Assembly: GCA_964585785.1 (NCBI GenBank)
Contig: CAZPFL010000036.1
Span: 1-29,607, forward strand
Direction of reading: 5' to 3'
DNA: 29,607 bases
Source of the DNA: WHUA01 sp964585785
Lineage (GTDB): Bacteria; Pseudomonadota; Alphaproteobacteria; UBA8366
Positions 16,764 to 24,322 of this stretch are shown in pieces. Numbering within the stretch: the first letter of the stretch is position 1; every line of letters starts with the position of its first letter. Position numbers and translations under genes: made by a program. The notes beneath the pieces were generated by a model. It was not told the origin of the DNA. It searched no databases and was given only the letters and a program-made list of their open reading frames with translations.

Positions 16764-17657
16764 ATGACAAGCAAGGCGCGTCGGTTCAGGGAATTGTTGC
16801 AGGCGCCGGAGATCCTGGTGGCGCCCGGCGTCTATGACGGCTTCAGCGCGCGCATCGTGGCGGCGGCCGGGTTCAAGGCGGCGACGGTGAGCGGCGCCGG
16901 CGTGTCGGAAAGCCATCTCGGCTGGGCCGACAAGGGGATCATGGGTTTCCAGGAAAACCTCCAGGCCTGCCGCTCGATCGCCGGCTGCGTCGACATTCCC
17001 ATGCGCGCCGACGCGGACACCGGCTACGGCAATGCCGTGAACGTGCATTTCACTGTGCGCGGCTTCGAGGATGCGGGCCTCGCCTCGATCATGATCGAGG
17101 ACCAGGTCTGGCCCAAGCGCTGCGGGCACATGAAGGGCAAAGACGTGATCCCGGCCGCCGAGATGGTGCAAAAGGTCAAGGCCGCCGCCGACGCGCGCCG
17201 CGATCCCGACTTCGTCGTCATGGCGCGCACCGACGCGGCGGCGATCACCGGGGTCAATGACGTCATCGACCGCCTCAACATGTACGCCGAAGCGGGTGCC
17301 GATGCGCTCTATGCCGACGCGCTGCTCTCCGCCGCCGACATCGAGCGCGTCGCACGCAACGTGCCGCGGCCGTACGTCTGCAACATGGGCTTCGGCCTGC
17401 AGCCGCGCTCGACGACGCCCCTGCTGACGGCGAAGCAGCTTCAGGGCATGGGTGTCGCCATGGTCACCTATCCGCGTATGCTCAGCTCGGCGGCGGTGCG
17501 CGGCATGCTGAACGCGATCGCGGTGTTCAAGGAAGGCATGTTCGACGATGCGCCGAAGCCGCGCCCGGAATTCCAGGTCAACTTCACCGAGCTCAGCGAG
17601 CTGATGGGATTGCCGGTGCTGGACGCGATGGAGCAGCGCTACAAAGCCGGCGAGTGA
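16764..17657 (+). CDS. Isocitrate lyase / PEP mutase family enzyme
   Basis: 297 residues forming the (beta/alpha)8 fold of this superfamily. Mg-binding acids occur in MRADADTGYGN (Asp83, Asp85) and IEDQ (Glu112). The lyase-type loop KRCGH (118-122, Cys120) carries the catalytic Cys found in isocitrate and methylisocitrate lyases and in oxaloacetate-type decarboxylases. The VMARTDA strand holds Arg156. A 2-methylisocitrate-lyase-like or carboxyphosphonoenolpyruvate-mutase-like function is possible; the divergent MmgE/PrpD gene would fit a methylcitrate-like scheme, but no citrate synthase gene is present. It converges on the histidine kinase with a 19-bp gap. Confidence 0.92.
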   Translation: MTSKARRFRELLQAPEILVAPGVYDGFSARIVAAAGFKAATVSGAGVSESHLGWADKGIMGFQENLQACRSIAGCVDIPMRADADTGYGNAVNVHFTVRGFEDAGLASIMIEDQVWPKRCGHMKGKDVIPAAEMVQKVKAAADARRDPDFVVMARTDAAAITGVNDVIDRLNMYAEAGADALYADALLSAADIERVARNVPRPYVCNMGFGLQPRSTTPLLTAKQLQGMGVAMVTYPRMLSSAAVRGMLNAIAVFKEGMFDDAPKPRPEFQVNFTELSELMGLPVLDAMEQRYKAGE

Positions 17658-17676
17658 CGGCGGCGCATGCTTGCGG

Positions 17677-18993
17677 TCAGCCGGCGGCGGCCCTCGGAAC
17701 CGCGTGACCCGGAACGGTCATCGGGATCTCGATCTTGACCGAAGTGCCGCGGCCCGGTGTGCTCTCGATCTCGATCGTTGCGCCGAGCGTCTCCACGAGC
17801 TTGTGCACGATGGACAGACCCAGCCCGGCGCCGCGCTCGCCGCTGCGCCGGTCGCCGGAGAGCCGACGGTAGGGCTTCATCACGTCGCGCATGTCGTTCG
17901 CCGACATGCCGATGCCGGTGTCGGAGACGACGAGCACCAGGACGCCCTTCTGCGCGTTCTTCTTGACCGCCAGGGTGACGCGGCCCTTCTCGGGCGTGAA
18001 CTTGATCGCGTTGGAGACGAGGTTGACGAGCACCTGACGCAGCTTGCGCCGGTCCGTCTGGATGATCGGCAGGTTCGGCTCGACATCGACCTTCAGCTCG
18101 ACGTCGGCCTTCTGGGCGATCTGGCCGAGCATCTCGGCCGTCTCGTCGATGACGCCGGCGATATTGACTTCTTCGATTTCGAGCGGGTCGGCGCCCGCTT
18201 CGATACGCGACAGCTCGAGGCGGCTGTCGATGATCGACAGCAGATGCTGTCCCGACTGGAAGATGTTGTTGGCGTAGTCCTTGTACTTCTCATTGCCGAT
18301 GGCGCCGAACATCTCTTGCCGCATCGCGTCGGACATGCCGCAGATCGCGTTGAGCGGCGTGCGCAGCTCGTGCTGCGTCTCGGCGAAGTAGTCGATGCGT
18401 TCCCGCGACTCGTTCTTTGCCTGGGACAGCTCGGAGACGAGGCGCTTCTCGGCATCCCGCAGCAGGTCCAGCGCCTTGTTCAGGCGGTTCGTCCGCTTGG
18501 CGATGACGTCTTCCATGGCCGTGCGCTCGGTGCGCAGCGTGCGCTCCAGGACATGCAGCGAGGCATGGACGGTCACGCGCTGCGTCAGCAGCGCCATGTC
18601 GCGGGGCAGCGAGAGGACATCGTCGCCGCCGGCCGGCGCCGCGCCGCTTTCCGGGTCGCGGTCGCCGGAAAGGTAGATGATCGACAGGTGATGGCTCGGG
18701 CTGATCGCGCGCAGCCGGTCGGCGAGGCCTTGCGCGTCGGCTCCGTCGGGCGATGCCTGCAGCAGAATCACGTCGGGCGTCGTCGCGCGGCACGCCTTGG
18801 CGGCGCCTTCTTCGTCCGGCACGGTCGACAGCCTGGCGAAGCCGGCCGCCCGTAGCTGATCCTCAATATCCTGCCGCCGGCCGGCGTCCGATTCGACGAT
18901 CAGCACGACCGCGTCGTTGAGAACGGCGGCCTTATCAGGCAAATCGGGACTCGAGCCGATGCCATTGCGCGATTTGTCGTTCGATTGAACCAT
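17677..18993 (-). CDS. Hybrid-like sensor histidine kinase with degenerate receiver domain
   Basis: 438 residues, soluble, no transmembrane segment. An N-terminal receiver-like domain (about 27-145) has the fold pattern VVLIVESDAGRR...DVILL, but the phosphoacceptor position is Gln79 instead of Asp. A coiled coil (about 150-200) leads to the dimerisation domain with the H-box ETQHELRTPLNAI (His208). The catalytic domain has the N-box (Asn328 in NLVSNAIKF), G1 box DTGIGM (358-363) and G2 box GAGLGLSIV (388-396). It should autophosphorylate on His208 and pass the phosphate to a separate regulator; the receiver-like module is probably a sensory or docking domain. No cognate regulator gene is in the window. 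The 5' end faces a 378-bp spacer. Confidence 0.92.
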   Translation of the reverse strand: MVQSNDKSRNGIGSSPDLPDKAAVLNDAVVLIVESDAGRRQDIEDQLRAAGFARLSTVPDEEGAAKACRATTPDVILLQASPDGADAQGLADRLRAISPSHHLSIIYLSGDRDPESGAAPAGGDDVLSLPRDMALLTQRVTVHASLHVLERTLRTERTAMEDVIAKRTNRLNKALDLLRDAEKRLVSELSQAKNESRERIDYFAETQHELRTPLNAICGMSDAMRQEMFGAIGNEKYKDYANNIFQSGQHLLSIIDSRLELSRIEAGADPLEIEEVNIAGVIDETAEMLGQIAQKADVELKVDVEPNLPIIQTDRRKLRQVLVNLVSNAIKFTPEKGRVTLAVKKNAQKGVLVLVVSDTGIGMSANDMRDVMKPYRRLSGDRRSGERGAGLGLSIVHKLVETLGATIEIESTPGRGTSVKIEIPMTVPGHAVPRAAAG

Positions 18994-19371
18994 TCGGCTT
19001 GGCGGATTGGTTGACGTTCTGTCGTAGCATTAACGTTACGGAATATGAGTTAAGAACAACTTACCCGCGTGTTGTCCTTTCCCGAAACAAACCACTGTAA
19101 AGGCGGAAATATTCGCATCGCGCCGCAGGAATTGGCGCCATTCCCCAATGGCCTTCCCGGGTCGGTGTCCAGGCTCGGGATCGACACTACGCCACAAAGG
19201 TTAACGTCAAGGAAACAATTCCGCGGGACAAGGGCAGGTTAATACCGCCGCGAGAGCCGGGATTTTGCCCTGACCGGTGATGCTGTAGCCGCCACCGGTA
19301 ATCTCCGCCGCTTTGCCGGGCCGCTTCACCGGCGGGGGGAGCTCTCGGCGGATCGCGTCTGCCGTGCTTCC
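18994..19371. other. 378-bp spacer upstream of the kinase, with paired ACCGGT sites
   Basis: This gene-poor stretch holds the upstream region of the kinase (minus strand) and the 3' flank of the glycosyltransferase. Near 19026-19043 the sequence CGTAGCATTAACGTTACG is an imperfect palindrome around TTAACGTTA. Two ACCGGT palindromes (19273-19278 and 19294-19299) lie exactly 21 bp apart, as a dimeric regulator would require. No RNA gene or confident promoter was found. Part of the stretch (19207-19371) is an open frame with host-like codons, described separately. Confidence 0.5.
19207..19371 (-). other. Short open frame after the glycosyltransferase stop (possible gene remnant)
   Basis: Directly after the glycosyltransferase TAA and in the same frame, 54 codons stay open to TGA 19207-19209. 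They use G/C-ending codons like the host genes, unlike the AT-richer glycosyltransferase. They contain AAEITGGGYSITGQG and end CPCPAELFP. The only in-frame start is GTG at 19329, with no clear ribosome-binding site. It could be the remnant of a gene disrupted by the acquired patch, a very small protein, or chance. Confidence 0.2.
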
Positions 19372-20376
19372 TTATTCGATACTTCCCGGCCCGAAGGATT
19401 TCAGGAACGAAAGGTCAAAATCGATTCCGAAATAATTATAGGCGCCAGGAACGAACAACTTGAACATGGTCTCTTTGCGCACAACGAGCCGTCCGAGGGA
19501 TAAGAGGCAGGCCGCTTTTTGCCAGAAGCGTAAAGAGCAGTGCTTGATCACCGACAAATAATCCAGGAAGCACAAAGCGCCGCTAAATCGGACCGTTTTT
19601 GGATTCTCTGCGCCGCATGCCGCCGCACGATCCGCGACCGGCTGTATCGTGACTTGCTCTTCGTGACACCGCTTGAGGAACAGAACATCATCGATCTCGA
19701 CAAATCGTCCGAGCAGGATCAGGTCTGCTAAAGTGACGCGATCCGACCCGAAATAGGGTGAAAATGGGCGAACTTTTTGCAGCAATGTATTCCTGATTAC
19801 GCCCCAAACCTCCAGTGTCGTGATTGTTTTGCGAATAAAGTCATCAAATCGTTTGGTTGGGCTACGGGAATCCAGTTGTCTTCCTTCGGGATCAAACCGC
19901 CACGAATATCCACTGCTCTGATCGACAAACGCATGCTCGTTATCGCTGTAAGGGATGTCTCGTCCAGAGAAATCAATATATTTTGTCCTGCTATGACACA
20001 AGGCGACCGACGGATCCTTTTCTAGAACTGAGACACAGGATTCTAAGTACGTCGGTAGGAGAATATCATCATGTGCACACAGTTTGAAATATTCTGTGGA
20101 GCACAGTTTGAATAGCTTATTGCAATTGAGCGACGCCCCAATATTCGTTTCGTTGCGTATATAATGAATGCGCTTGTCTAAACGCGCATAACGCCTGCAT
20201 ATCGTTTGCGTCTCGTCGGTAGACGCGTTGTCCGCGATAACGAGCGTAAAATTTTGATGCGTCTGTGCGAGTATGGACTGTATTGCTGCGTCGATAAATT
20301 TTCCGCCGTTGTAAACAGGCATTCCGATCGTGACGCAAGGCGTGGCACTATTGTGCCCAAAGTGCGAGTCCGGCAT
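19372..20376 (-). CDS. Family 2 glycosyltransferase
   Basis: 334 residues. The GT-A fold of the family is clear at the N-terminus: TIGMPVYNGGKFIDAAIQSIL (16-36), VIADNASTDET (46-56), NETNIGASLNCN and the metal/nucleotide-binding AHDDILLP (101-108). The C-terminal half (about 230-334) is more divergent and ends with hydrophobic and aromatic stretches but no clear membrane anchor. It probably adds a sugar to an exopolysaccharide or lipopolysaccharide. Base composition is visibly AT-richer than neighbours, with many A/T-ending codons, indicating horizontal acquisition. The ATG at 20376 follows GGAG by eight bases; an in-frame TTG at 20382 is less likely. Confidence 0.9.
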   Translation of the reverse strand: MPDSHFGHNSATPCVTIGMPVYNGGKFIDAAIQSILAQTHQNFTLVIADNASTDETQTICRRYARLDKRIHYIRNETNIGASLNCNKLFKLCSTEYFKLCAHDDILLPTYLESCVSVLEKDPSVALCHSRTKYIDFSGRDIPYSDNEHAFVDQSSGYSWRFDPEGRQLDSRSPTKRFDDFIRKTITTLEVWGVIRNTLLQKVRPFSPYFGSDRVTLADLILLGRFVEIDDVLFLKRCHEEQVTIQPVADRAAACGAENPKTVRFSGALCFLDYLSVIKHCSLRFWQKAACLLSLGRLVVRKETMFKLFVPGAYNYFGIDFDLSFLKSFGPGSIE

Positions 20377-20770
20377 TTGCAAATCTCCACTTCTTAATCG
20401 TGGCTGAAATCACTCCTTTCCCTCAAAAAATGAACACCCCTGTTCCCTCGTAAGATATTGTAAAATAATGATTGGTGGCGATTGTAAGCCTTAACCGTAA
20501 GAATACAAGGTAGCGGAAGTTTCTATCCGTAAGGTCACAGTTGTACGCTTATTATCTAGCTCGTCTGGATTAATTAAAATAGACGATGATCGATCAGGCG
20601 AAGGGATGTTGGCGGCCATGTGTGGAGGCCAGGGCACGCATTAACGCAGTGTGCCGTGTCATGAAATAAGCATTTCAGATCTGATCGTTGATATGTCCAG
20701 AAGATAATTTATTGCGCGGTTATGAGCATCAGCATGCGACCGAACGTCAGAGGACGTATATTTCGTCATA
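20377..20770. other. 394-bp AT-rich spacer
   Basis: This spacer between flippase and glycosyltransferase (both minus strand) is AT-rich, with a CCGTAAG direct repeat near 20496 and 20528. I found no coding frame with family resemblance and no tRNA. It should hold the promoter of the glycosyltransferase, but no convincing -35/-10 pair was found by eye. Confidence 0.4.
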
Positions 20771-22078
20771 CTACGTTGGTATATGTCTCGAGAAGCCGTA
20801 GGCGAGCAAGCAAAGCTGTGCGGCGGCAGCCACCAATATTCCGGCCACCGAACCGGCGATGCCGAAGTAATAGATTAGTGGATAGGCGCTCAGGATCGTC
20901 CACACGGTCATGACTGCCTGGGAGCGGAAAATCATCCGGGTATCTTCGACAGCCCGCAAGCCGCAATAAAGCGGCGTGTGGAAGAAGCTGACGAGATAGA
21001 TCATTACCCACCACAAGACCAGATAGCTGTATTGGCCGTACATCTTGCCGTAGACGAGGTGGAGCCAAAACATGGGCGCGATGGCGATCGTCATCAGAAA
21101 AATGACGACGACCCCGCCGCCGAAGATCGAGATTTGTTTCAGATAGCCGACGAGCTTCCGAATCTGCCCGCTATTGAAATGCTCAGATGCTCTGATCGGG
21201 ATAACGTTTTCCAATCCCAGGATCAGGATATGGCAGGCCGCCACAAGATTCTGGGTCGCGCGCATGGCGCCGACCGCGACCGGCCCGAGTAGGGCGCCCG
21301 TCATGACCACGTAAAGCTGCCCGGTGGCCCAGCGCATTATTTCGGAACCGAGATACCAGCGCGCGAACTGCCAATTGCGCGCCACGGTGTCGTGCAGGGA
21401 CCGGATACTCACGGCCAGGGGACGCAAGCGTCCCAGGGCGACGACGGTGCCGAAGGCGGCGCAAGTAGCGACAACGTAAAGGGTTGACGCAGCGTCCATT
21501 TTCCTCGTTGTCAGGAAATAGGCGAGTACGCCGATCTGCACCGGATAGCGCAGCGTGTCCGACAGCATTGCCGCCCAGTTCGCCCCCGTCGCAAACATGT
21601 ACCGGCGGAGAAACATCTGCAGCTGGGAGCCAAGAGCCGCCGCCGCGAACGGCCAGAGCAGCCCGTTGCCCTGCCACGCCTTGTCGGCCCATCCAACCGT
21701 GGCCATGACCGCCAGGGCGAGGCACAGGATGACGGCTGTGAACAGAAATTGGACGACGATCAACGTATCAAGATACCGCCGTTTTCCCGGCGCATCTATC
21801 TTCGGCAGCAAACTCATCAACGGGGCGACGATGACACTATGTTGAAGGGTATGCAGAAAATCGATGCCGAGAAACGCCAGCGTGTATACGCCGAACTCGC
21901 CGAGGCCGAGAAATCGCGCTAGCAGAATCGCCGTGATGAAGTTGGCGGCGCTGATTATCGCCTGATCCGCGAGCGCGATATTCACGTCGGCATATCGCCG
22001 CCACAGCGGCAGCAGCATCTTCAAAGACGGCGTCCTTCCAAAGCGACCGGCCCGCAAAATTTGGTTAAGAAATGGCAT
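20771..22078 (-). CDS. Polysaccharide/lipid-linked oligosaccharide flippase (Wzx/MATE-like)
   Basis: 435 residues with about 12 hydrophobic membrane spans (for example IISAANFITAILLARFLGL, LIVVQFLFTAVILCLALAV, ISIFGGGVVVIFLMTIAIA and SVAGILVAAAAQLCLLAYG), joined by short charged loops, as in Wzx flippases of the MOP superfamily. The opening ADQAIISAANFITAILLARFLGLGEFGVYTL is the typical first-helix pattern. It would flip a lipid-linked glycan across the inner membrane. No ribosome-binding site is obvious before the ATG at 22078. With the glycosyltransferase it forms a two-gene patch; no polymerase, chain-length or initiating-transferase genes are visible here. Confidence 0.88.
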   Translation of the reverse strand: MPFLNQILRAGRFGRTPSLKMLLPLWRRYADVNIALADQAIISAANFITAILLARFLGLGEFGVYTLAFLGIDFLHTLQHSVIVAPLMSLLPKIDAPGKRRYLDTLIVVQFLFTAVILCLALAVMATVGWADKAWQGNGLLWPFAAAALGSQLQMFLRRYMFATGANWAAMLSDTLRYPVQIGVLAYFLTTRKMDAASTLYVVATCAAFGTVVALGRLRPLAVSIRSLHDTVARNWQFARWYLGSEIMRWATGQLYVVMTGALLGPVAVGAMRATQNLVAACHILILGLENVIPIRASEHFNSGQIRKLVGYLKQISIFGGGVVVIFLMTIAIAPMFWLHLVYGKMYGQYSYLVLWWVMIYLVSFFHTPLYCGLRAVEDTRMIFRSQAVMTVWTILSAYPLIYYFGIAGSVAGILVAAAAQLCLLAYGFSRHIPT

Positions 22079-22122
22079 GCCGACGAGACGTATTTGGGTC
22101 TCCAGATCTTTAACACTAGTTT

Positions 22123-22176
22123 TTTGTAAATTCCCTATTTGTCTTCAGATGGCCTCGCAAAGGCAAATTTGTAAAT
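22123..22176 (-). promoter_or_regulatory. AT-rich region upstream of the flippase with direct repeat TTTGTAAAT
   Basis: TTTGTAAAT occurs at 22123-22131 and 22168-22176, 45 bp apart, in the 188-bp spacer upstream of the flippase. It may be a regulator site or part of the flippase promoter; by-eye evidence only. Confidence 0.25.
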
Positions 22177-22266
22177 AACCTGTTCGAGGTCATCCTTACA
22201 TGCCGTGGGCGGGACAAGATCGCGGCCGGAAGGCCCGCGTAACCGGGAAGGCGCCGGTCCCGTCCG

Positions 22267-23313
22267 CTACCAGTCCTTGCGGAACCCCGTGAAGCGGGTT
22301 GGCAGGCGCTGGATGTCCTGGATGAGGTCGGGCGTCAGGCCGGGGTCGAATTCGGTGGTCAGCGACGCGTTGAGCGCGTCCGAGACGCCGCCGTAGCGCT
22401 TCTCGATCTCGCCGACGATGGTCTCGTGCGTGCCGACGGCGGCGAACATCCGGGCCACGTCGTCCGGGATCTCGGCGGCCATCTTGCCCCATTCGCCGCG
22501 TTTGGACATCTCGTGCAGCTTGAGGCCGAGATCCTCCAGCCCGTGCGTCTCCCACACCGGGAAATAGCTCCGCGTCGAGCCGTAGAAGGCGACCCGGTAG
22601 CGCACCCATTCGAACATCCTGGCCACGCTTTCCTCGTCCGGGCCGGTGACGACGTAGCCGCCGCCGGTGATCTCGAACCGGTCGCGCGGCAGGCCGCTTT
22701 CCGCGAGGCCTTCGCCGAGCCGGGGCAGCACGCGCTCCTCGATGTATTTGCGGGTGCAGAATGGGTGGAGCCGCACGCCGTCGCAGAGCCGCCCCGCAAG
22801 CTTGAGCATCACCGGCCCGACCGCGGCGATGGTCACCGGGATCGGCGGGAGGCCGTTCAGCTCGGGGATAAAATTGGGCGTCATCAGCGTGAATTGGTAG
22901 TGCTTGCCGGTGTAGTTCAGCGGCTCGCCCTTTTCCCACGAACGCCAGATCGCCCGCAGTCCCTCGATATACTCGCGCAGCCGCGGCGCGGGCGGGCTCC
23001 AGGGCACGCTGAAGCGGCGCTCGTTGTGCCCTTTGACCTGGGTGCCGAGCCCGAGGACGAAGCGCCCGCCCGATGCGGTCTGCAGGTCGTGCGCCGCCTC
23101 GGCGACGACCATCGGGCTGCGCGCGAAGGCGATCGCGATCCCGGTCATGAGCTGGAGGCGCTCGGTCGCCGTCGCCGCCACGGCGAGCGGCAGGAAGGGC
23201 TCGTGCTTGTTCTCCATGCTCATCGCGCCGTCGTAGCCGGCGGCCTCGATGGCCTTTGCGGCGGGGGCAACATTCCGCAGGTCGTCCTGCGGCAGCACGG
23301 TGAGCACGCGCAT
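22267..23313 (-). CDS. LLM-class flavin/F420-dependent oxidoreductase
   Basis: 348 residues of the luciferase-like monooxygenase fold. Typical segments: AIEAAGYDGAMSMENKHEPFLPL (21-43), QLMTGIAIAFARSPMVVAEAAHDL (54-77), GGRFVLGLGTQVKGHNERRF (82-101), PIPVTIAAVGPVMLKLAG and ITGGGYVVTGPDEE. The general pattern is close to the actinobacterial-style F420-dependent group, but flavin use is equally possible in this host. The open frame extends upstream to 23412, yet AAAGGA before ATG 23313 and homologue N-termini support the shorter form. It is divergent from the class II aldolase genes and shares their spacer, which suggests a common role in oxidative catabolism. Confidence 0.9.
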   Translation of the reverse strand: MRVLTVLPQDDLRNVAPAAKAIEAAGYDGAMSMENKHEPFLPLAVAATATERLQLMTGIAIAFARSPMVVAEAAHDLQTASGGRFVLGLGTQVKGHNERRFSVPWSPPAPRLREYIEGLRAIWRSWEKGEPLNYTGKHYQFTLMTPNFIPELNGLPPIPVTIAAVGPVMLKLAGRLCDGVRLHPFCTRKYIEERVLPRLGEGLAESGLPRDRFEITGGGYVVTGPDEESVARMFEWVRYRVAFYGSTRSYFPVWETHGLEDLGLKLHEMSKRGEWGKMAAEIPDDVARMFAAVGTHETIVGEIEKRYGGVSDALNASLTTEFDPGLTPDLIQDIQRLPTRFTGFRKDW

Positions 23314-23393
23314 CGATGATGGTCCTTTCTCGTTTCGCGGTGCCGGGCGAACCGGCTGGAATGCCGCCATTTTCAGTTTATGCTTGCGACAGA

Positions 23394-23422
23394 TTAGCGC
23401 AGCCGCTTCCATATGCTATATA
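23394..23422 (+). promoter_or_regulatory. Candidate promoter for the aldolase-like operon
   Basis: TTAGCG (23394-23399) and TATATA (23417-23422) are 17 bp apart, in the divergent spacer about 80 bp before the first aldolase-like gene. The -35 match is weak; the TATGCTATATAG stretch is the only AT-rich -10-like element there. Confidence 0.3.
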
Positions 23423-23500
23423 GTAACGCAAAGGCGCCGTTTCGGCCTTGCTCAGGCCCCAATTCCGTACCCGACCCGTATCCGAGAGAAAGGAACGCCG

Positions 23501-24289
23501 ATGTCTGCGACGGCAGCAATCGCTCTGGCCCCTGAAGAAATTCCCTCGATCCGCGACAAGGTCACGCCCGAGGAATGGCAGACCCGCGTCGATCTGGCAG
23601 CCTGCTACCGGCTTGTCGATCTTTACGGCATGTCGGACCTGACCGGCACCCATATTTCCGCCCGTGTGCCGGGGGAGGAGGGCGCCTTCCTGATCAATCC
23701 TTATGGCCTGTTCTTCGAAGAGATCACGGCGTCGAGCCTGATCAAGGTCGACCTCGACGGCAACCTGCTGAGCGAGAGCGAATATCCCGTCAACCTCGCC
23801 GGCTACACGATTCACAGCGCGGTGCATGCGGTGCGTCATGACGTGAACTGCGCGCTGCACACGCACACGCGGGCGGGCATGGCGATCTCGGCGCTGAAAT
23901 GCGGCCTGCTGCCGATCACGCAGCATTCGGCCCGCTTCATCGACAACATCGGCTACCACGACTACGAAGGGCCCGCGACGAACCTCGACGAGCGCGAGAG
24001 GCTGCAGCGCGATCTCGGCGACAAGGACGCCTTGATCCTGCGCAACCATGGCCTGATGACCTGCGGCAAGACGATCCCGCATGCCTTCCAGCTGATCGAG
24101 AAGCTGGAGAAGGCCTGCCAGGCGCAGGTCGACGGCATGGCCGCCGGCACCAAGAGGATCGAGATCGCGCCGGCGGTGCAGGACTACACCAAGGAGCAAT
24201 TCAAGAACCGGCAAGCCATCGGCGCTACGCGCGCCTGGGCGCCGCTGCTGCGGCAGCTCGACCGGATCGACCCGAGCTACAAGCACTGA
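23501..24289 (+). CDS. Class II aldolase/adducin family protein, copy 1
   Basis: 262 residues. The zinc ligands are His120 and His122 in ALHTHTRAG and His183 in LRNHGL. Residues 42-52 (YGMSDLTGTHI) and 97-110 (VNLAGYTIHSAVHA) fit the adducin-like branch. The catalytic Glu of fuculose-phosphate aldolase (in SEWRFH) aligns with Gly101 (GYTIH), so classical aldolase chemistry is doubtful. The longer upstream-open frame was rejected because AAAGGAACG precedes ATG 23501. The paralogue starts 33 bp later and both end LDR.DPSYKH, so this pair arose by tandem duplication. Confidence 0.92.
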   Translation: MSATAAIALAPEEIPSIRDKVTPEEWQTRVDLAACYRLVDLYGMSDLTGTHISARVPGEEGAFLINPYGLFFEEITASSLIKVDLDGNLLSESEYPVNLAGYTIHSAVHAVRHDVNCALHTHTRAGMAISALKCGLLPITQHSARFIDNIGYHDYEGPATNLDERERLQRDLGDKDALILRNHGLMTCGKTIPHAFQLIEKLEKACQAQVDGMAAGTKRIEIAPAVQDYTKEQFKNRQAIGATRAWAPLLRQLDRIDPSYKH

Positions 24290-24322
24290 GCGCGCAAGGG
24301 ATTAGGAAAAGGACAACGAACA

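Noticed and set aside
19030..19060. CtrA-type TTAA-N7-TTAA site upstream of the kinase
   Set aside because: TTAA copies are present, but their spacing is not seven bases, so a CtrA site is not supported.
19207..19371. Possible truncated LLM-oxidoreductase copy because of a shared ITGGGY string
   Set aside because: Beyond the short ITGGGY.(V/I)TG match, sequence on both sides does not align with the LLM gene; the string can arise by chance.
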